This document shows, piece by piece, positions 1-7,843 of a stretch of 64,000 bases of DNA. The notes under the pieces are model-generated. The model was given only the letters and a program-made list of their open reading frames with translations. It did no database searches and was not told the DNA's origin. Within the stretch, counting starts at the first letter, position 1. Each line of letters starts with the position of its first letter. The DNA comes from Thermococcus piezophilus (GTDB lineage: Archaea; Methanobacteriota_B; Thermococci; Thermococcales; Thermococcaceae). Position numbers and translations under genes: made by a program. The stretch covers positions 310,001 through 374,000 of the forward strand of contig NZ_CP015520.1 in assembly GCF_001647085.1 (NCBI RefSeq), in the 5' to 3' direction.

Positions 1-102
1 TACCTCACTCCTGTTGGGATAGACTCCCTTTCTAACAAGCTGATCCATGGCGTTTATCAAACCCTGCGGGAGCTGTACACTAATGACGCGCATCTTGCTC
101 AT
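1..102 (-). CDS. Ribbon-helix-helix (CopG-type) regulator, N-terminal part
   Basis: Only the first 34 codons lie in the window; the gene continues past position 1. Read on the minus strand from ATG at 102, the peptide begins MSKMRVISVQLP and continues with an LINAMDQLVRKGVYPNRSEV segment. This is the classic beta-strand plus helix 1 and the PNRSE turn of CopG/Arc/MetJ-type DNA-binding proteins. It is expected to act as a dimeric repressor; its target cannot be told from here. It is divergent from the Cgi121 gene. Confidence 0.8.
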   Translation of the reverse strand, partial: MSKMRVISVQLPQGLINAMDQLVRKGVYPNRSEV

Positions 103-312
103 CACTGCACCACCTAGTCTAATAAGCTGCTAAAATAAGTAGTGCTTTAATTAGTTAAATACTTTGCGCTTGCTTAATATTATCAGCATATTATAATTTT
201 CAAAAAATTTTAAAAAAAAGTTTAAATGAACAAAAAATACATTAATCCTCGAAAAGACGGGGGAGAGAAAGGGTTTTAACGTCGAAAATTTCAGCTAACT
301 TTGGGTGGCTCG

Positions 313-720
313 ATGAGAAAAATAAGGGAGAACCTCTACATTGCAAAAGTTCACGTGAAAAACGCAGATAAGCTCATCCCCAAGCTGGGCGGGGACTTTC
401 AGATCGTTTACACCGAATGCTGGGAAGCGGCGGCATTTGCAGCACTCTTAGCCATCCGCTCATTCGAAAGAGGTAAAAACCACGCAAGAACCCCAAGTGG
501 TGAGCTGCTCCTCCGCCTCGCCGGAACCCTGCAGATAAAAGACGCCATAGCCCAGCACGGAGTTAGGAACGGGGAGAATTATCTCATTGTCTTTGGAAAC
601 CGCAGCAGGATGGAGGCCATTATTCGAGAGCTGGGCCTGAAAGAGCTGCCGATGGACGACTGTGATAAAGAAAAAGTGAAAACTTTTTTTGAAAAAGCAG
701 CACTTGTTGAAGTTTTATAG
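313..720 (+). CDS. KEOPS complex subunit Cgi121
   Basis: A 135-residue protein matching Cgi121, the small KEOPS subunit that binds the tRNA 3' end and helps make the universal t6A37 modification. Family hallmarks seen are the central ECWEAAAFAALLAIRSFERG helix, the RTPSGELLLRLAGTLQI block and the IVFG segment. The start is set at ATG 313 because GGTGG (304-308) lies at the right distance; an upstream TTG at 301 overlaps that site. The gene stands alone, with an AT-rich divergent promoter region (about 130-290) upstream. The family assignment is from conserved motifs. Confidence 0.88.
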   Translation: MRKIRENLYIAKVHVKNADKLIPKLGGDFQIVYTECWEAAAFAALLAIRSFERGKNHARTPSGELLLRLAGTLQIKDAIAQHGVRNGENYLIVFGNRSRMEAIIRELGLKELPMDDCDKEKVKTFFEKAALVEVL

Positions 721-758
721 GGGCCATATGACTATTTTCTGTACTCCCTCTAGGATAG

Positions 759-770
759 ATTTATAAAATC
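759..770 (+). promoter_or_regulatory. TATA box of the aminotransferase operon
   Basis: The sequence atttataaaatc lies 35-46 bases before ATG 805, which predicts a transcription start near 790 and a very short leader holding only the GGGGTGGT ribosome binding site. Confidence 0.6.
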
Positions 771-804
771 CCTTCCTCATTTTGGACTGCTTGGGGTGGT
801 GCTC

Positions 805-1983
805 ATGAAGTATAAAAAGCGCAAGTACTTCCTTGCGGGGCGTATAAACCTGATTCAACGCTCAAAGATCAGAGAGCTTTTCGAAAAGGCTTCAAAGATG
901 GAAAATGTCATTTCCCTTGGCATCGGCGAACCCGACTTTGACACGCCTGAAATCATCAAAGAGGCCGCAAAAAGGGCCCTCGATGAGGGATACACCCATT
1001 ACACACCCAATGCGGGCATTCCAGAGTTCAGAGAGGCGATAGCCGAATACTATAAGAGCTACTATAAGGTAGACGTTTCTCCAAATGATATAATCGTTAC
1101 CGCCGGAGCTTATGAAGCTACATATCTCGCTTTCCAGACGCTCCTCGAGAAGGATGACAACGTTATCATTCCAGATCCGGCTTTTGTATGCTACGTTGAG
1201 GATGCCAAGATAGCAGAAGCGGGAATAATCAGGATTCCCCTCCGTGAGGAGAACGAGTTCCAGCTTAACCCAGACGAGCTCGTCGAGGCCATAACCAAGC
1301 GCACGAGGATGCTCGTCATCAACTACCCGAACAATCCTACCGGAGCCATACTGAAGAAGAAGACTGTAAAGGCCATAGCCGACATAGCCGAGGACTACAA
1401 CCTCTACATCCTCAGCGACGAGCCCTACGAGCACTTCCTCTATGAGGGAGCAAAACACTACCCGATGATAAAGTACGCCTCAGACAACACGATTTTAGCG
1501 AACAGCTTCTCCAAGACTTTCGCCATGACGGGCTGGCGCCTCGGATTCGCCATAGCCCCGACCCAGGTAATAAGAGACATGATAAAGCTCCACGCCTACA
1601 TCGTCGGAAACGTCACCTCCTTCGTCCAGATAGCAGGGATAACCGCCCTTCGCGACAAGCGCAGCTGGGAAGCCGTTGAAAGAATGCGCCAGACCTACGC
1701 CGAGAGAAGGAAAGTCGTTCTCAGATACCTCAACAAGATGCCACACATAACACCCTTCAAGCCAAAGGGTGCTTTCTACATATGGGCAAAGATAGATCCG
1801 GAGCTAGACATGAGCAGCGAGGACTTCGCTGAGTGGCTTCTGGAGAATGCCAGAGTTGTCGTCATACCCGGAACGGCCTTCGGAAAGGCCGGCGAGGGCT
1901 ACATTAGAATCAGCTACGCCACCAAGAAGAGCCAGCTAATCGAGGCAATGGAGAGGATGAAGGCAGCCCTCTTAGAACTATGA
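805..1983 (+). CDS. Class I/II PLP aminotransferase
   Basis: A fold-type I pyridoxal-phosphate aminotransferase of 392 residues (ATG 805, preceded by GGGGTGGT). Landmarks are the ISLGIGEPDFDTP N-terminal substrate loop, YTPNAG, the NYPNNPTGA cofactor motif, SDEPYE, and NSFSKTFAMTGWRLG, in which the Schiff-base lysine is K237. It ends with a C-terminal small domain containing GYIRISYA. The family includes aspartate, alanine and aromatic aminotransferases, and the amino donor cannot be fixed from sequence alone. It is followed directly by a small membrane protein gene whose start overlaps or abuts its stop, so they are probably co-transcribed. Confidence 0.88.
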   Translation: MKYKKRKYFLAGRINLIQRSKIRELFEKASKMENVISLGIGEPDFDTPEIIKEAAKRALDEGYTHYTPNAGIPEFREAIAEYYKSYYKVDVSPNDIIVTAGAYEATYLAFQTLLEKDDNVIIPDPAFVCYVEDAKIAEAGIIRIPLREENEFQLNPDELVEAITKRTRMLVINYPNNPTGAILKKKTVKAIADIAEDYNLYILSDEPYEHFLYEGAKHYPMIKYASDNTILANSFSKTFAMTGWRLGFAIAPTQVIRDMIKLHAYIVGNVTSFVQIAGITALRDKRSWEAVERMRQTYAERRKVVLRYLNKMPHITPFKPKGAFYIWAKIDPELDMSSEDFAEWLLENARVVVIPGTAFGKAGEGYIRISYATKKSQLIEAMERMKAALLEL

Positions 1984-1994
1984 TGGTGAAGGTA

Positions 1995-2258
1995 ATGGAC
2001 GGAATACTCGCGGTTTTTATTGCAATTTTTCTTGCTGAACTGGGCGACAAGACTCAGCTTGCCACCATAGCTTTTGCCTCCAAGTACGGCTGGAAGACAG
2101 CCTTCGTCGGTGCAATTTTCGGTCTCACGGCAGTCACCCTCATCGGGGCCTTTCTGGGCGACAAACTCGGAGATGTTCTCCCCCTCGATGTTGTCCACAA
2201 GGTAGCCGGAGGGCTTTTCATTCTTTTCGGGGTGCTGATGATACTTGGAAAGCTGTAG
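1995..2258 (+). CDS. Gdt1/TMEM165-type (UPF0016) membrane protein
   Basis: An 87-residue protein with about three hydrophobic segments and the family signature ELGDKTQL near its start. Gdt1/UPF0016 proteins are cation (Mn2+/Ca2+) transporters. The prokaryotic versions are often single-repeat proteins of about 90 residues that pair up, which fits the length here. The start is placed at ATG 1995 after GGTGAAGG; two ATGs at 1980 and 1983 are in frame but lack a good ribosome binding site and overlap the upstream stop. The transport role is inferred from the family. Confidence 0.8.
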   Translation: MDGILAVFIAIFLAELGDKTQLATIAFASKYGWKTAFVGAIFGLTAVTLIGAFLGDKLGDVLPLDVVHKVAGGLFILFGVLMILGKL

Positions 2259-2272
2259 GGAGGAGAGATAGC

Positions 2273-3478
2273 ATGGATAAACGGTGGAAATCAGTTTTGT
2301 TAGATACCCTCGTCATGACGGCTGGATTCGGAACGCTGAGCATGATGGCAGTTGCGAAGCCCGACGTTATGGCTCACTTCGGAATAGATGCTAATACCTA
2401 CGAGTGGCAGCACATAGCTTATGTTTTCGGTCTTTTCATCGCTTTTCTCCTCGGTCATACTAAGATATATAAAGGCAGCTTCAAGAGGAGCGTTGCCATA
2501 GCCCTGAGCTGGGCCGCGATAACCCAAGCACTCATCCCCCTCGCACCGAACTGGTACGTTGTCGTCTTCTTGAGATTTATCCAGGGTTTTGTCGTCACCC
2601 TTGTCCCCCTCTTCAGCACTCAGATAGCCCACTTCTTCGTCGCCGAGAGACCCTTTGCCAAGGGCATAATTCTCTCGGGCATCTTCTGGGGAGGGGTCTT
2701 CGGAAGCATGAGCGCCAAATACGCGGTTGAAGCCCTCGGCTGGAAGGGTGGGTTCTGGAGCACGGTTCTTATTATGTACGCGGTTCTCGCCATCTGGTGG
2801 CTTCTCACTGAAGACTTTGAGATATCCCACAAGAGTGAGACAACCACCAAGGTCAACGTCTGGAAGATGAAGTTCACATGGGTGCTCGGTTCCACATTTT
2901 TCCCAGCACTGTGGGTCATATTCACCATCGTGGGTTTCTCTGCTTCCCTCGGTTACAGCATGGGGTGGACTAAGGACCACGTGGCAACACTCAGCACGAG
3001 CCTCAACATATCCAAGGCCCTTTGGTCAATAGGCATGGGCTACATCGGCTACATGCTCTCAAGGAAGAACCCAACCGCCAAGGGACTCTTCAAGGCCATC
3101 GTCCAGGTCATGATATTTTCCTATGCTATCTCCTTCATAGGACTTGTCATCTACGCCAAGGCCATGCTCGACGGCAACTACACCTTAGCGCTCGCCTCTG
3201 TTGTCCTCATTGGGGCCCTCCAGGGAACTGGCCCGGCGTTCTGGACGAGCGCCCCGGCGACATATCCAAAGAGCATCTTCCCGAAGGCCTCGTTCGCCCT
3301 CGGGCTAATCTCCAACTCGGCCAACGCTGTGGCACCGACCGTTACGGATATATTCGCAAGGCAGAGCACCACACTGGCCCTAGGGGAGCTGGCCTTAATG
3401 CCGCTCCTCGGAATCCTGACCCTTATAGCAGTCTCAAGAATGAAGCTCCCCGTAGAGGAGCTAGGCGATGCGGCCTAA
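2273..3478 (+). CDS. Major facilitator superfamily transporter
   Basis: A 401-residue polytopic protein with about 12 membrane segments in two halves joined by a charged loop (around residues 180-205, TEDFEISHKSE). This is the usual MFS layout. GGAGGAGA precedes ATG 2273. No substrate motif is recognisable. The next gene overlaps its 3' end by 11 bases in another frame, so translation is probably coupled. Confidence 0.82.
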   Translation: MDKRWKSVLLDTLVMTAGFGTLSMMAVAKPDVMAHFGIDANTYEWQHIAYVFGLFIAFLLGHTKIYKGSFKRSVAIALSWAAITQALIPLAPNWYVVVFLRFIQGFVVTLVPLFSTQIAHFFVAERPFAKGIILSGIFWGGVFGSMSAKYAVEALGWKGGFWSTVLIMYAVLAIWWLLTEDFEISHKSETTTKVNVWKMKFTWVLGSTFFPALWVIFTIVGFSASLGYSMGWTKDHVATLSTSLNISKALWSIGMGYIGYMLSRKNPTAKGLFKAIVQVMIFSYAISFIGLVIYAKAMLDGNYTLALASVVLIGALQGTGPAFWTSAPATYPKSIFPKASFALGLISNSANAVAPTVTDIFARQSTTLALGELALMPLLGILTLIAVSRMKLPVEELGDAA

Positions 3479-3794
3479 AACGGTTGTCTTTTCCTTCTTT
3501 TTAATTCTCTCGGTGTATTTCTACGGCATGGCCGCTATAAGCGTTGGGGAGAAATACACATTCTGGGGCTTTCTGATAATCGCAACAATTCATCTGGCCT
3601 TTTCCTACGGCATCAAAAAGGGCCACGAGCCCATTGTGGACGCCTCCCCGCACATAGCGCTTCTCGATTTACTCTTTGGCCTCCTGTGGGTTCTCATAGG
3701 CCTGTCAGTTCCAGCGGTAAGCTTAACGCTGCTCTCAGCACTGGCACTTTTCATACTCCTGGATGAGGAGGTTAGAATGGAGCTGAAGAGCTGA
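3468..3794 (+). CDS. Small four-helix membrane protein, unknown function
   Basis: A 108-residue protein with about four hydrophobic helices (SFFLILSVYFYG..., FWGFLIIATIHLAF, LLDLLFGLLWVLIGL, a C-terminal LLSALALFILL) and a short acidic tail. It starts inside the 3' end of the MFS gene, which suggests an accessory role to that carrier. I do not recognise a named family. Confidence 0.7.
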   Translation: MRPKTVVFSFFLILSVYFYGMAAISVGEKYTFWGFLIIATIHLAFSYGIKKGHEPIVDASPHIALLDLLFGLLWVLIGLSVPAVSLTLLSALALFILLDEEVRMELKS

Positions 3795-4683
3795 ACGACA
3801 CTTCTGCCTGTGCATCCTGAGACTGTCGTCTCAGTCCCCAGGCTCCGCCGAATGAAGGTTGATCAAAGAGTTATCTTCTCAAATCCATGAGTTTAACGTG
3901 AGCTTGACTTAAAAGCTAGCGAATGAAGAGTCCTGCGAAGTTAGTACGTGAAGAAAAATGCACGAACCCCGTCAATTCCTCCAGCAAAGTGGAGAGGCTA
4001 AGACAACAGTCTTAGAACGCGAAGGTGAACAACCTTTGCCTTCGCATGTTGAGACTTTCGTCTCAACACGTCGGGAAGCTTCGCTTCCCACGAAGGCGGA
4101 CCAAAGTTGTGACTGCTCGATAAATTGGCCATTTAACGGTGTGCACTTTCTTCAAACTCGTCCGTTAAGGGGGATTTCATGATGAAAAACCGACCCCATG
4201 GACTTTAGAGTCTGCTTTTCTTCTTGACGCCCTTCGGGTGTCATACCGTGAGAGACTCATCGAAAATGGCCAGTTAACAAAAAAATCCGGCTTAAACTCT
4301 GTTACTTGAGCAAGTGCACTCTCAAAAGCCAGTATTTCAAAAGCAGCCAGAATTTTTCAGCCATCCGTCAGGATGCTTGAGCGTTAGCAAAAGCGGCGCT
4401 TTGCGCCAGCAAAGCAAACTTTACAGTGCAAAGTTTGATCAAAGAGTCAACTTCACCTTAAATCCGCTGGAATGAGTTTGCATGTTTTTTAAAAACAGCA
4501 ATTTCCAGGGGTTTAACTTGAAAACCTGCGAATTGAAATGTTTCACTCTCCTCTTAACGCCCGAAGGACTTTATTCCTGCAGTGAAACGCTATAAAACTG
4601 GCAAAATGCAAAGTAAATCAAAAACTACCAGTTTGAGAAGACATGCGAGCCTTGATCAAACTTCGCCTGCACGAAGTTTGTTA
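3795..4683. other. Gene-free stretch rich in short hairpins, left of the integrated element
   Basis: About 890 bases with no convincing gene. Clear inverted repeats with short loops sit at 3818-3833, 4048-4067 (8-bp stem, GTTGAGAC arm), 4073-4089, 4226-4242, 4395-4407, 4415-4437 (CAAACTTT arm) and 4657-4680 (9-bp stem, CAAACTTCG arm). The last directly abuts the attachment site. The motif ttgatcaaagagt recurs at about 3857 and 4436, each followed by a similar run (cttc...aaatcc...gtttaac). Before integration this stretch lay immediately 3' of tRNA-Gly. It may be a non-coding RNA, a set of degenerate repeats, or the remains of an older insertion. Confidence 0.5.
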
Positions 4684-4735
4684 GAATGGTGCGGTGGCCG
4701 GGATTTGAACCCGGGTCACGGCTTGGAAGGCCGGT
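4684..4735. repeat. attL: duplicated 3' half of tRNA-Gly
   Basis: 52 bases identical to 23039-23090. They correspond, on the minus strand, to the tRNA-Gly 3' portion from the anticodon region through CCA plus a few flanking bases. This copy is not a complete tRNA: to its right the sequence becomes the integrase C-terminal coding region. Confidence 0.95.
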
Positions 4736-5552
4736 AGAGTTCAACGAGTTGTGGGTCAGGTACAAGGGGCAGTTTGCAGAGGCTCTCGTTGCAGAAGTGG
4801 CTGAATCCACAGCGAAAGACTACTTGAGCGCGCTCGACCGCTTTTTCGGTGCCCACAGAATCAGCACAACTGAAGAACTTCGCAGGGCATACATAGCAAA
4901 CGGCCAGAAGCGGAACTACGGGAAAGCCCTCAGGAAGTTCTTTGGCTTCCTCTACGACCACGACGTCATCTCCGGCGAGCTCTACATGAAGCTCAAGAGG
5001 ATCATCAAAATCAAGGAGGCAAAGGTTCGCAAGCTCCACATCCTTCCCGAGGAGATCCGTGAGGGTTATGAGTACTTCAAGAAATACGGCCGGCCTGAGG
5101 AGGTTCTGCTCTACAAGCTGCTCGTCCTCAGCGGCGCAAGGCTCAAGCACCTGGTCGAGCTGCTCCTTAACAACTACACGCCCGAGAAGCTGACCGTACT
5201 GAAGGATAAAGGCATAGCAAAGTACGCGCTGTTCTACCACGAGGGCACGAAGTCAATGTTCTACGTCTACATGCCAGCTGAGCTGGCGAACGAGCTGTTC
5301 AGGAGCGACTACTCATATGACATGGCGAAGAAGTACCTGCGCTACGGCCGGCTGAATGCGAGCCACATCAGAACCTGGTTCTCGGATTACCTCGTTGAAC
5401 TCAAGGTTCAGCCGGCGGTCATTAACTACATCCAAGGTAGGGTTCCGAAGAAGGTTCTGGACGCTGATTATTCTCTCCTCGAAAGGCACGCGGATAGGGA
5501 ATACGCCGAGATTGTTGACAAGTTGAAAGCCGTGTTGGAGGGGTCGGAATGA
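4686..5552 (+). CDS. SSV-type integrase, C-terminal catalytic fragment int(C)
   Basis: An open frame of 288 residues running out of attL. Its first 16 or so codons are a read-through of the tRNA repeat; the genuine protein starts around VEFNELWVRYKG. It is the catalytic domain of an archaeal tyrosine recombinase: SAM-like N-terminal helices (AKDYLSALDRFFGAH), box-I arginine in LVLSGARLKHLVEL, the HIRTWFSDYL box, IQGR, and tyrosines near the C-terminus (DADYSLL and DREYAEI). After integration the gene is separated from int(N) at the other end, so the fragment is probably silent. The frame of int(C) does not match that of int(N) across the core. Confidence 0.88.
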   Translation: MVRWPGFEPGSRLGRPVEFNELWVRYKGQFAEALVAEVAESTAKDYLSALDRFFGAHRISTTEELRRAYIANGQKRNYGKALRKFFGFLYDHDVISGELYMKLKRIIKIKEAKVRKLHILPEEIREGYEYFKKYGRPEEVLLYKLLVLSGARLKHLVELLLNNYTPEKLTVLKDKGIAKYALFYHEGTKSMFYVYMPAELANELFRSDYSYDMAKKYLRYGRLNASHIRTWFSDYLVELKVQPAVINYIQGRVPKKVLDADYSLLERHADREYAEIVDKLKAVLEGSE

Positions 5553-5698
5553 GCCCGGTTTGGATGCTCCTGCTTGGAGCCCTTATTTTCCTTGCATTTT
5601 GTATAGAAGCGCATGGCTATATCGACGGCTACAATGATGGCGTCCGCGACGCAGACATCTCTTTATTTAATGGGGGGAGGGGTGAGTGGAGCGCGTGA
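5549..5698 (+). CDS. 49-residue single-span membrane protein
   Basis: ATG 5549 overlaps the int(C) stop (ATGA arrangement). The peptide has one hydrophobic segment (MLLLGALIFLAFCIEA) followed by a polar tail with GYIDGYNDGVRDAD. Its 3' end overlaps the next gene by 13 bases. Tight overlap on both sides supports a real gene. Function unknown. Confidence 0.6.
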   Translation: MSPVWMLLLGALIFLAFCIEAHGYIDGYNDGVRDADISLFNGGRGEWSA

Positions 5699-5880
5699 GG
5701 ATTGTTTCGATAAGAGGAATCGCACGGAAGTATGGCCTTAACCATATGAAGGTCTGGCGGCTGTTCAACCTTTATCATTCCATTTACGGCGATGACCCAC
5801 GGTATGTGATTATCGACGCCGATGGCAGACGAAAACCGACGCAGAGATTCGAGAATTTTGTGAAAAAAGCCCTCCTATGA
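5686..5880 (+). CDS. Small helix-turn-helix protein of the element
   Basis: A 64-residue basic protein starting at GTG 5686 behind a strong GGGGGAGGGGTGA site. The stretch SIRGIARKYGLNHMKVWRLF is a typical helix-turn-helix, followed by a beta-rich PRYVIIDADGRRKPTQRF segment like a winged or excisionase-type wing. Next to int, such a protein could be an excisionase or repressor; that role is inference from position. Confidence 0.7.
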   Translation: MERVRIVSIRGIARKYGLNHMKVWRLFNLYHSIYGDDPRYVIIDADGRRKPTQRFENFVKKALL

Positions 5881-5895
5881 TTTCTTTTGAAACAT

Positions 5896-6025
5896 TGTAT
5901 TTAAGCTTTCCTTACCAATTCACCTTCTTAGAACACCCCACTTGCTCAAATCACTTCTTTCACATTCATGGTGGAGGGCTGAGCCGGCAGAGCGATGAGG
6001 CCCGGCTGAAAACCTCCGCGGAGGG
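5896..6025 (+). promoter_or_regulatory. Promoter/leader of the exported-protein operon with a hairpin
   Basis: Gene-free stretch before the first exported protein. A TATA-like gtatttaagc is present near 5896-5905. A 6-bp GC stem (AGCCGG 5982-5987 with CCGGCT 6002-6007) lies upstream of the GGAGGG ribosome binding site (6020-6025). The hairpin could influence translation or mark a processing site. Confidence 0.4.
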
Positions 6026-6033
6026 ATGTGGAT

Positions 6034-7812
6034 GTGAAGAAGACGGGCATTTTGGCGATGGTTATTTTTCTCGTCGGCGTAGTTGGCTCGGTGAGCGCTG
6101 CAACTCCCGACCTGCCAAAGTGGGTCATCGTCCCTGAAGATGCATTAAACTTCGCCGACGTTACCCTGTTCTGCCCGCTGGACGCTATGGACGTGACCAA
6201 TAACGTGACTTTATGCTATGTGAACGGGACACCGGTGAATGCGACAATTGTCTTCAACACCACGACGGGGTATCCAAAACTCACAACGGGCAAAATCGAG
6301 AATGCGTTTGAGTTTACGGGTGGAACATATGTACAGGGAAATATCAACATTCCGGCAACGGGAGTTCTCACATTTGTGGTATGGGGGAGACTAATACAGC
6401 AGGATGCTGGATATGATTTTCCAGATATGTTAATAATATTGGGTCCAAGCTGGACGAATATTAGACTTGAGTTTGCTACGGGATATTCAGCAAATTTGGA
6501 TGCAAAGGACAGATCAGTCTTTATAATTAATAACGGAACAGCGCAGATTGGTGTGGAGTGGTATGGAGACATTTCACAGTGGCATATGTACGTGGGAAAA
6601 GTTGATTTCAACATAAAGCAGATATGCTTGAGGGTTGATGATGGAGAGTGGACATGCAAAGACTTCTCAAGTCTTGGTGGGCTTGATGGTCTGGTGTATA
6701 ACTACTTCAGGAGTGGGGATCCAGGCTATCAAGGGTTGCATGTATGGGATGTTGATGAAGCGCGCATTTACAACCGAGCACTCACAGACGACGAGATAAA
6801 GCTCTTGTATTTAGCAGGCAGGAAAAAACTCTCCGAGCTAGCGAACTTCAGACAGATTTCCAGTCCGTTCATAGATATATCCCGCGATAGGGCAACGTTC
6901 TATGCTGGTCTCGAGGTCAGCACGTCCGACCCGAATGGCTACGTGCCCGTGCCCGAGTCTGCCGTAAACATGAGCATCACCAGCGCTCCGAAATTGGTCT
7001 CCGATTATACAGGTGCTCCATTTTATTATCAGGGCCACTACTGGTATCGTGCCGACAAAATCCAGTTCAATTTGCCGATACAGTTTGAAACCGTCCGCGA
7101 AAAAGGAGGCTTCTCCAAGACGGTTTTGCTTAACGGAGACAAGAAGACGTTTGTCTATGAGAAGGAGTTCAAAGTAACGAATCCAACTGCTACACGCTTG
7201 AACGTCGTCTATTCTGTTGACCCAACTTCTTTGGGCTTTAGCGTTCTCCAATATCCGCAGTTTGAAATTGATGGCATCAGGATGGCAGAGTGGAGACCAT
7301 CAAACAGCTCGACGCTCTATCTCATCAGCACAGACAGCCTTGAGCCGGGCGAGATTTCAACGCATTGGATACGCTCGGTATGGACTATCTCAAAGGAGGA
7401 GCTTGAGTTTCCGGCAAAGCTTGACGACTTCAGAAGCATCACCGACTGGACAGTAGCGCAAAGAATGGCTGAGAATGCCATCAAGGGTAAGACTGATACT
7501 TATGTGAAAGTCATCAAGATAGATAGCAACGCTGATGTGAGCAACGTCACCGTTCTTGTCCCGCTTAACGTCGAAGATGAGGACGATGTTATTGAAGCCG
7601 TGGCCCTAACTGGCTCAAGAGAGACGCTTCAGATCGAGAGACTGGATGACGGCAAGATAGTCGTGAAAGTGCCCGCTGATGCCTTTGTTTCCGGGCATGC
7701 TGAGATAAAAGTCCTCTATAACAAGTCAGACTCTTGGTTCAGCAATCTACTTGAAAAGATACGCTCGCTTATGAGGAAGATTCTGAGTTTGTTTGGGCTT
7801 GGAGGTGGCTGA
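6034..7812 (+). CDS. Large exported protein with LamG-like domain
   Basis: 592 residues. GTG 6034 is chosen because GGAGGG lies 8 bases upstream; GTG 6028 is too close to it. An N-terminal signal peptide (KKTGILAMVIFLVGVVGSVSA, cut before ATPDL) is followed by a concanavalin-like LamG domain (about residues 40-250). This ends in the diagnostic DEARIYNRALTDDEIKLLY. Then come beta-rich regions and a C-terminal amphipathic, basic helix (LLEKIRSLMRKILSLFG) that could sit on a membrane. LamG folds usually bind sugars or proteins, so a surface-binding role is plausible. First gene of a run of some eleven genes for exported or membrane proteins. Confidence 0.8.
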   Translation: MKKTGILAMVIFLVGVVGSVSAATPDLPKWVIVPEDALNFADVTLFCPLDAMDVTNNVTLCYVNGTPVNATIVFNTTTGYPKLTTGKIENAFEFTGGTYVQGNINIPATGVLTFVVWGRLIQQDAGYDFPDMLIILGPSWTNIRLEFATGYSANLDAKDRSVFIINNGTAQIGVEWYGDISQWHMYVGKVDFNIKQICLRVDDGEWTCKDFSSLGGLDGLVYNYFRSGDPGYQGLHVWDVDEARIYNRALTDDEIKLLYLAGRKKLSELANFRQISSPFIDISRDRATFYAGLEVSTSDPNGYVPVPESAVNMSITSAPKLVSDYTGAPFYYQGHYWYRADKIQFNLPIQFETVREKGGFSKTVLLNGDKKTFVYEKEFKVTNPTATRLNVVYSVDPTSLGFSVLQYPQFEIDGIRMAEWRPSNSSTLYLISTDSLEPGEISTHWIRSVWTISKEELEFPAKLDDFRSITDWTVAQRMAENAIKGKTDTYVKVIKIDSNADVSNVTVLVPLNVEDEDDVIEAVALTGSRETLQIERLDDGKIVVKVPADAFVSGHAEIKVLYNKSDSWFSNLLEKIRSLMRKILSLFGLGGG

Positions 7813-7843
7813 TTTGGTTGTTTGTTATGGAGGTGGTTGAGAT

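Noticed and set aside
892-1458. Long minus-strand open frame inside the aminotransferase gene
   Set aside because: Antisense shadow of a clear PLP enzyme; no ribosome binding site and low-complexity composition.
3958-4182. 74-codon open frame in the hairpin-rich stretch
   Set aside because: Crosses two hairpins, has no ribosome binding site and no protein-like pattern.
4178-4240. C/D box small RNA suggested by ATGATGA
   Set aside because: No D or D' box (CTGA) at usable spacing.
5877-6137. Open frame across the start of the LamG-type gene
   Set aside because: Overlaps the clear signal peptide of the true gene in another frame and has no ribosome binding site.
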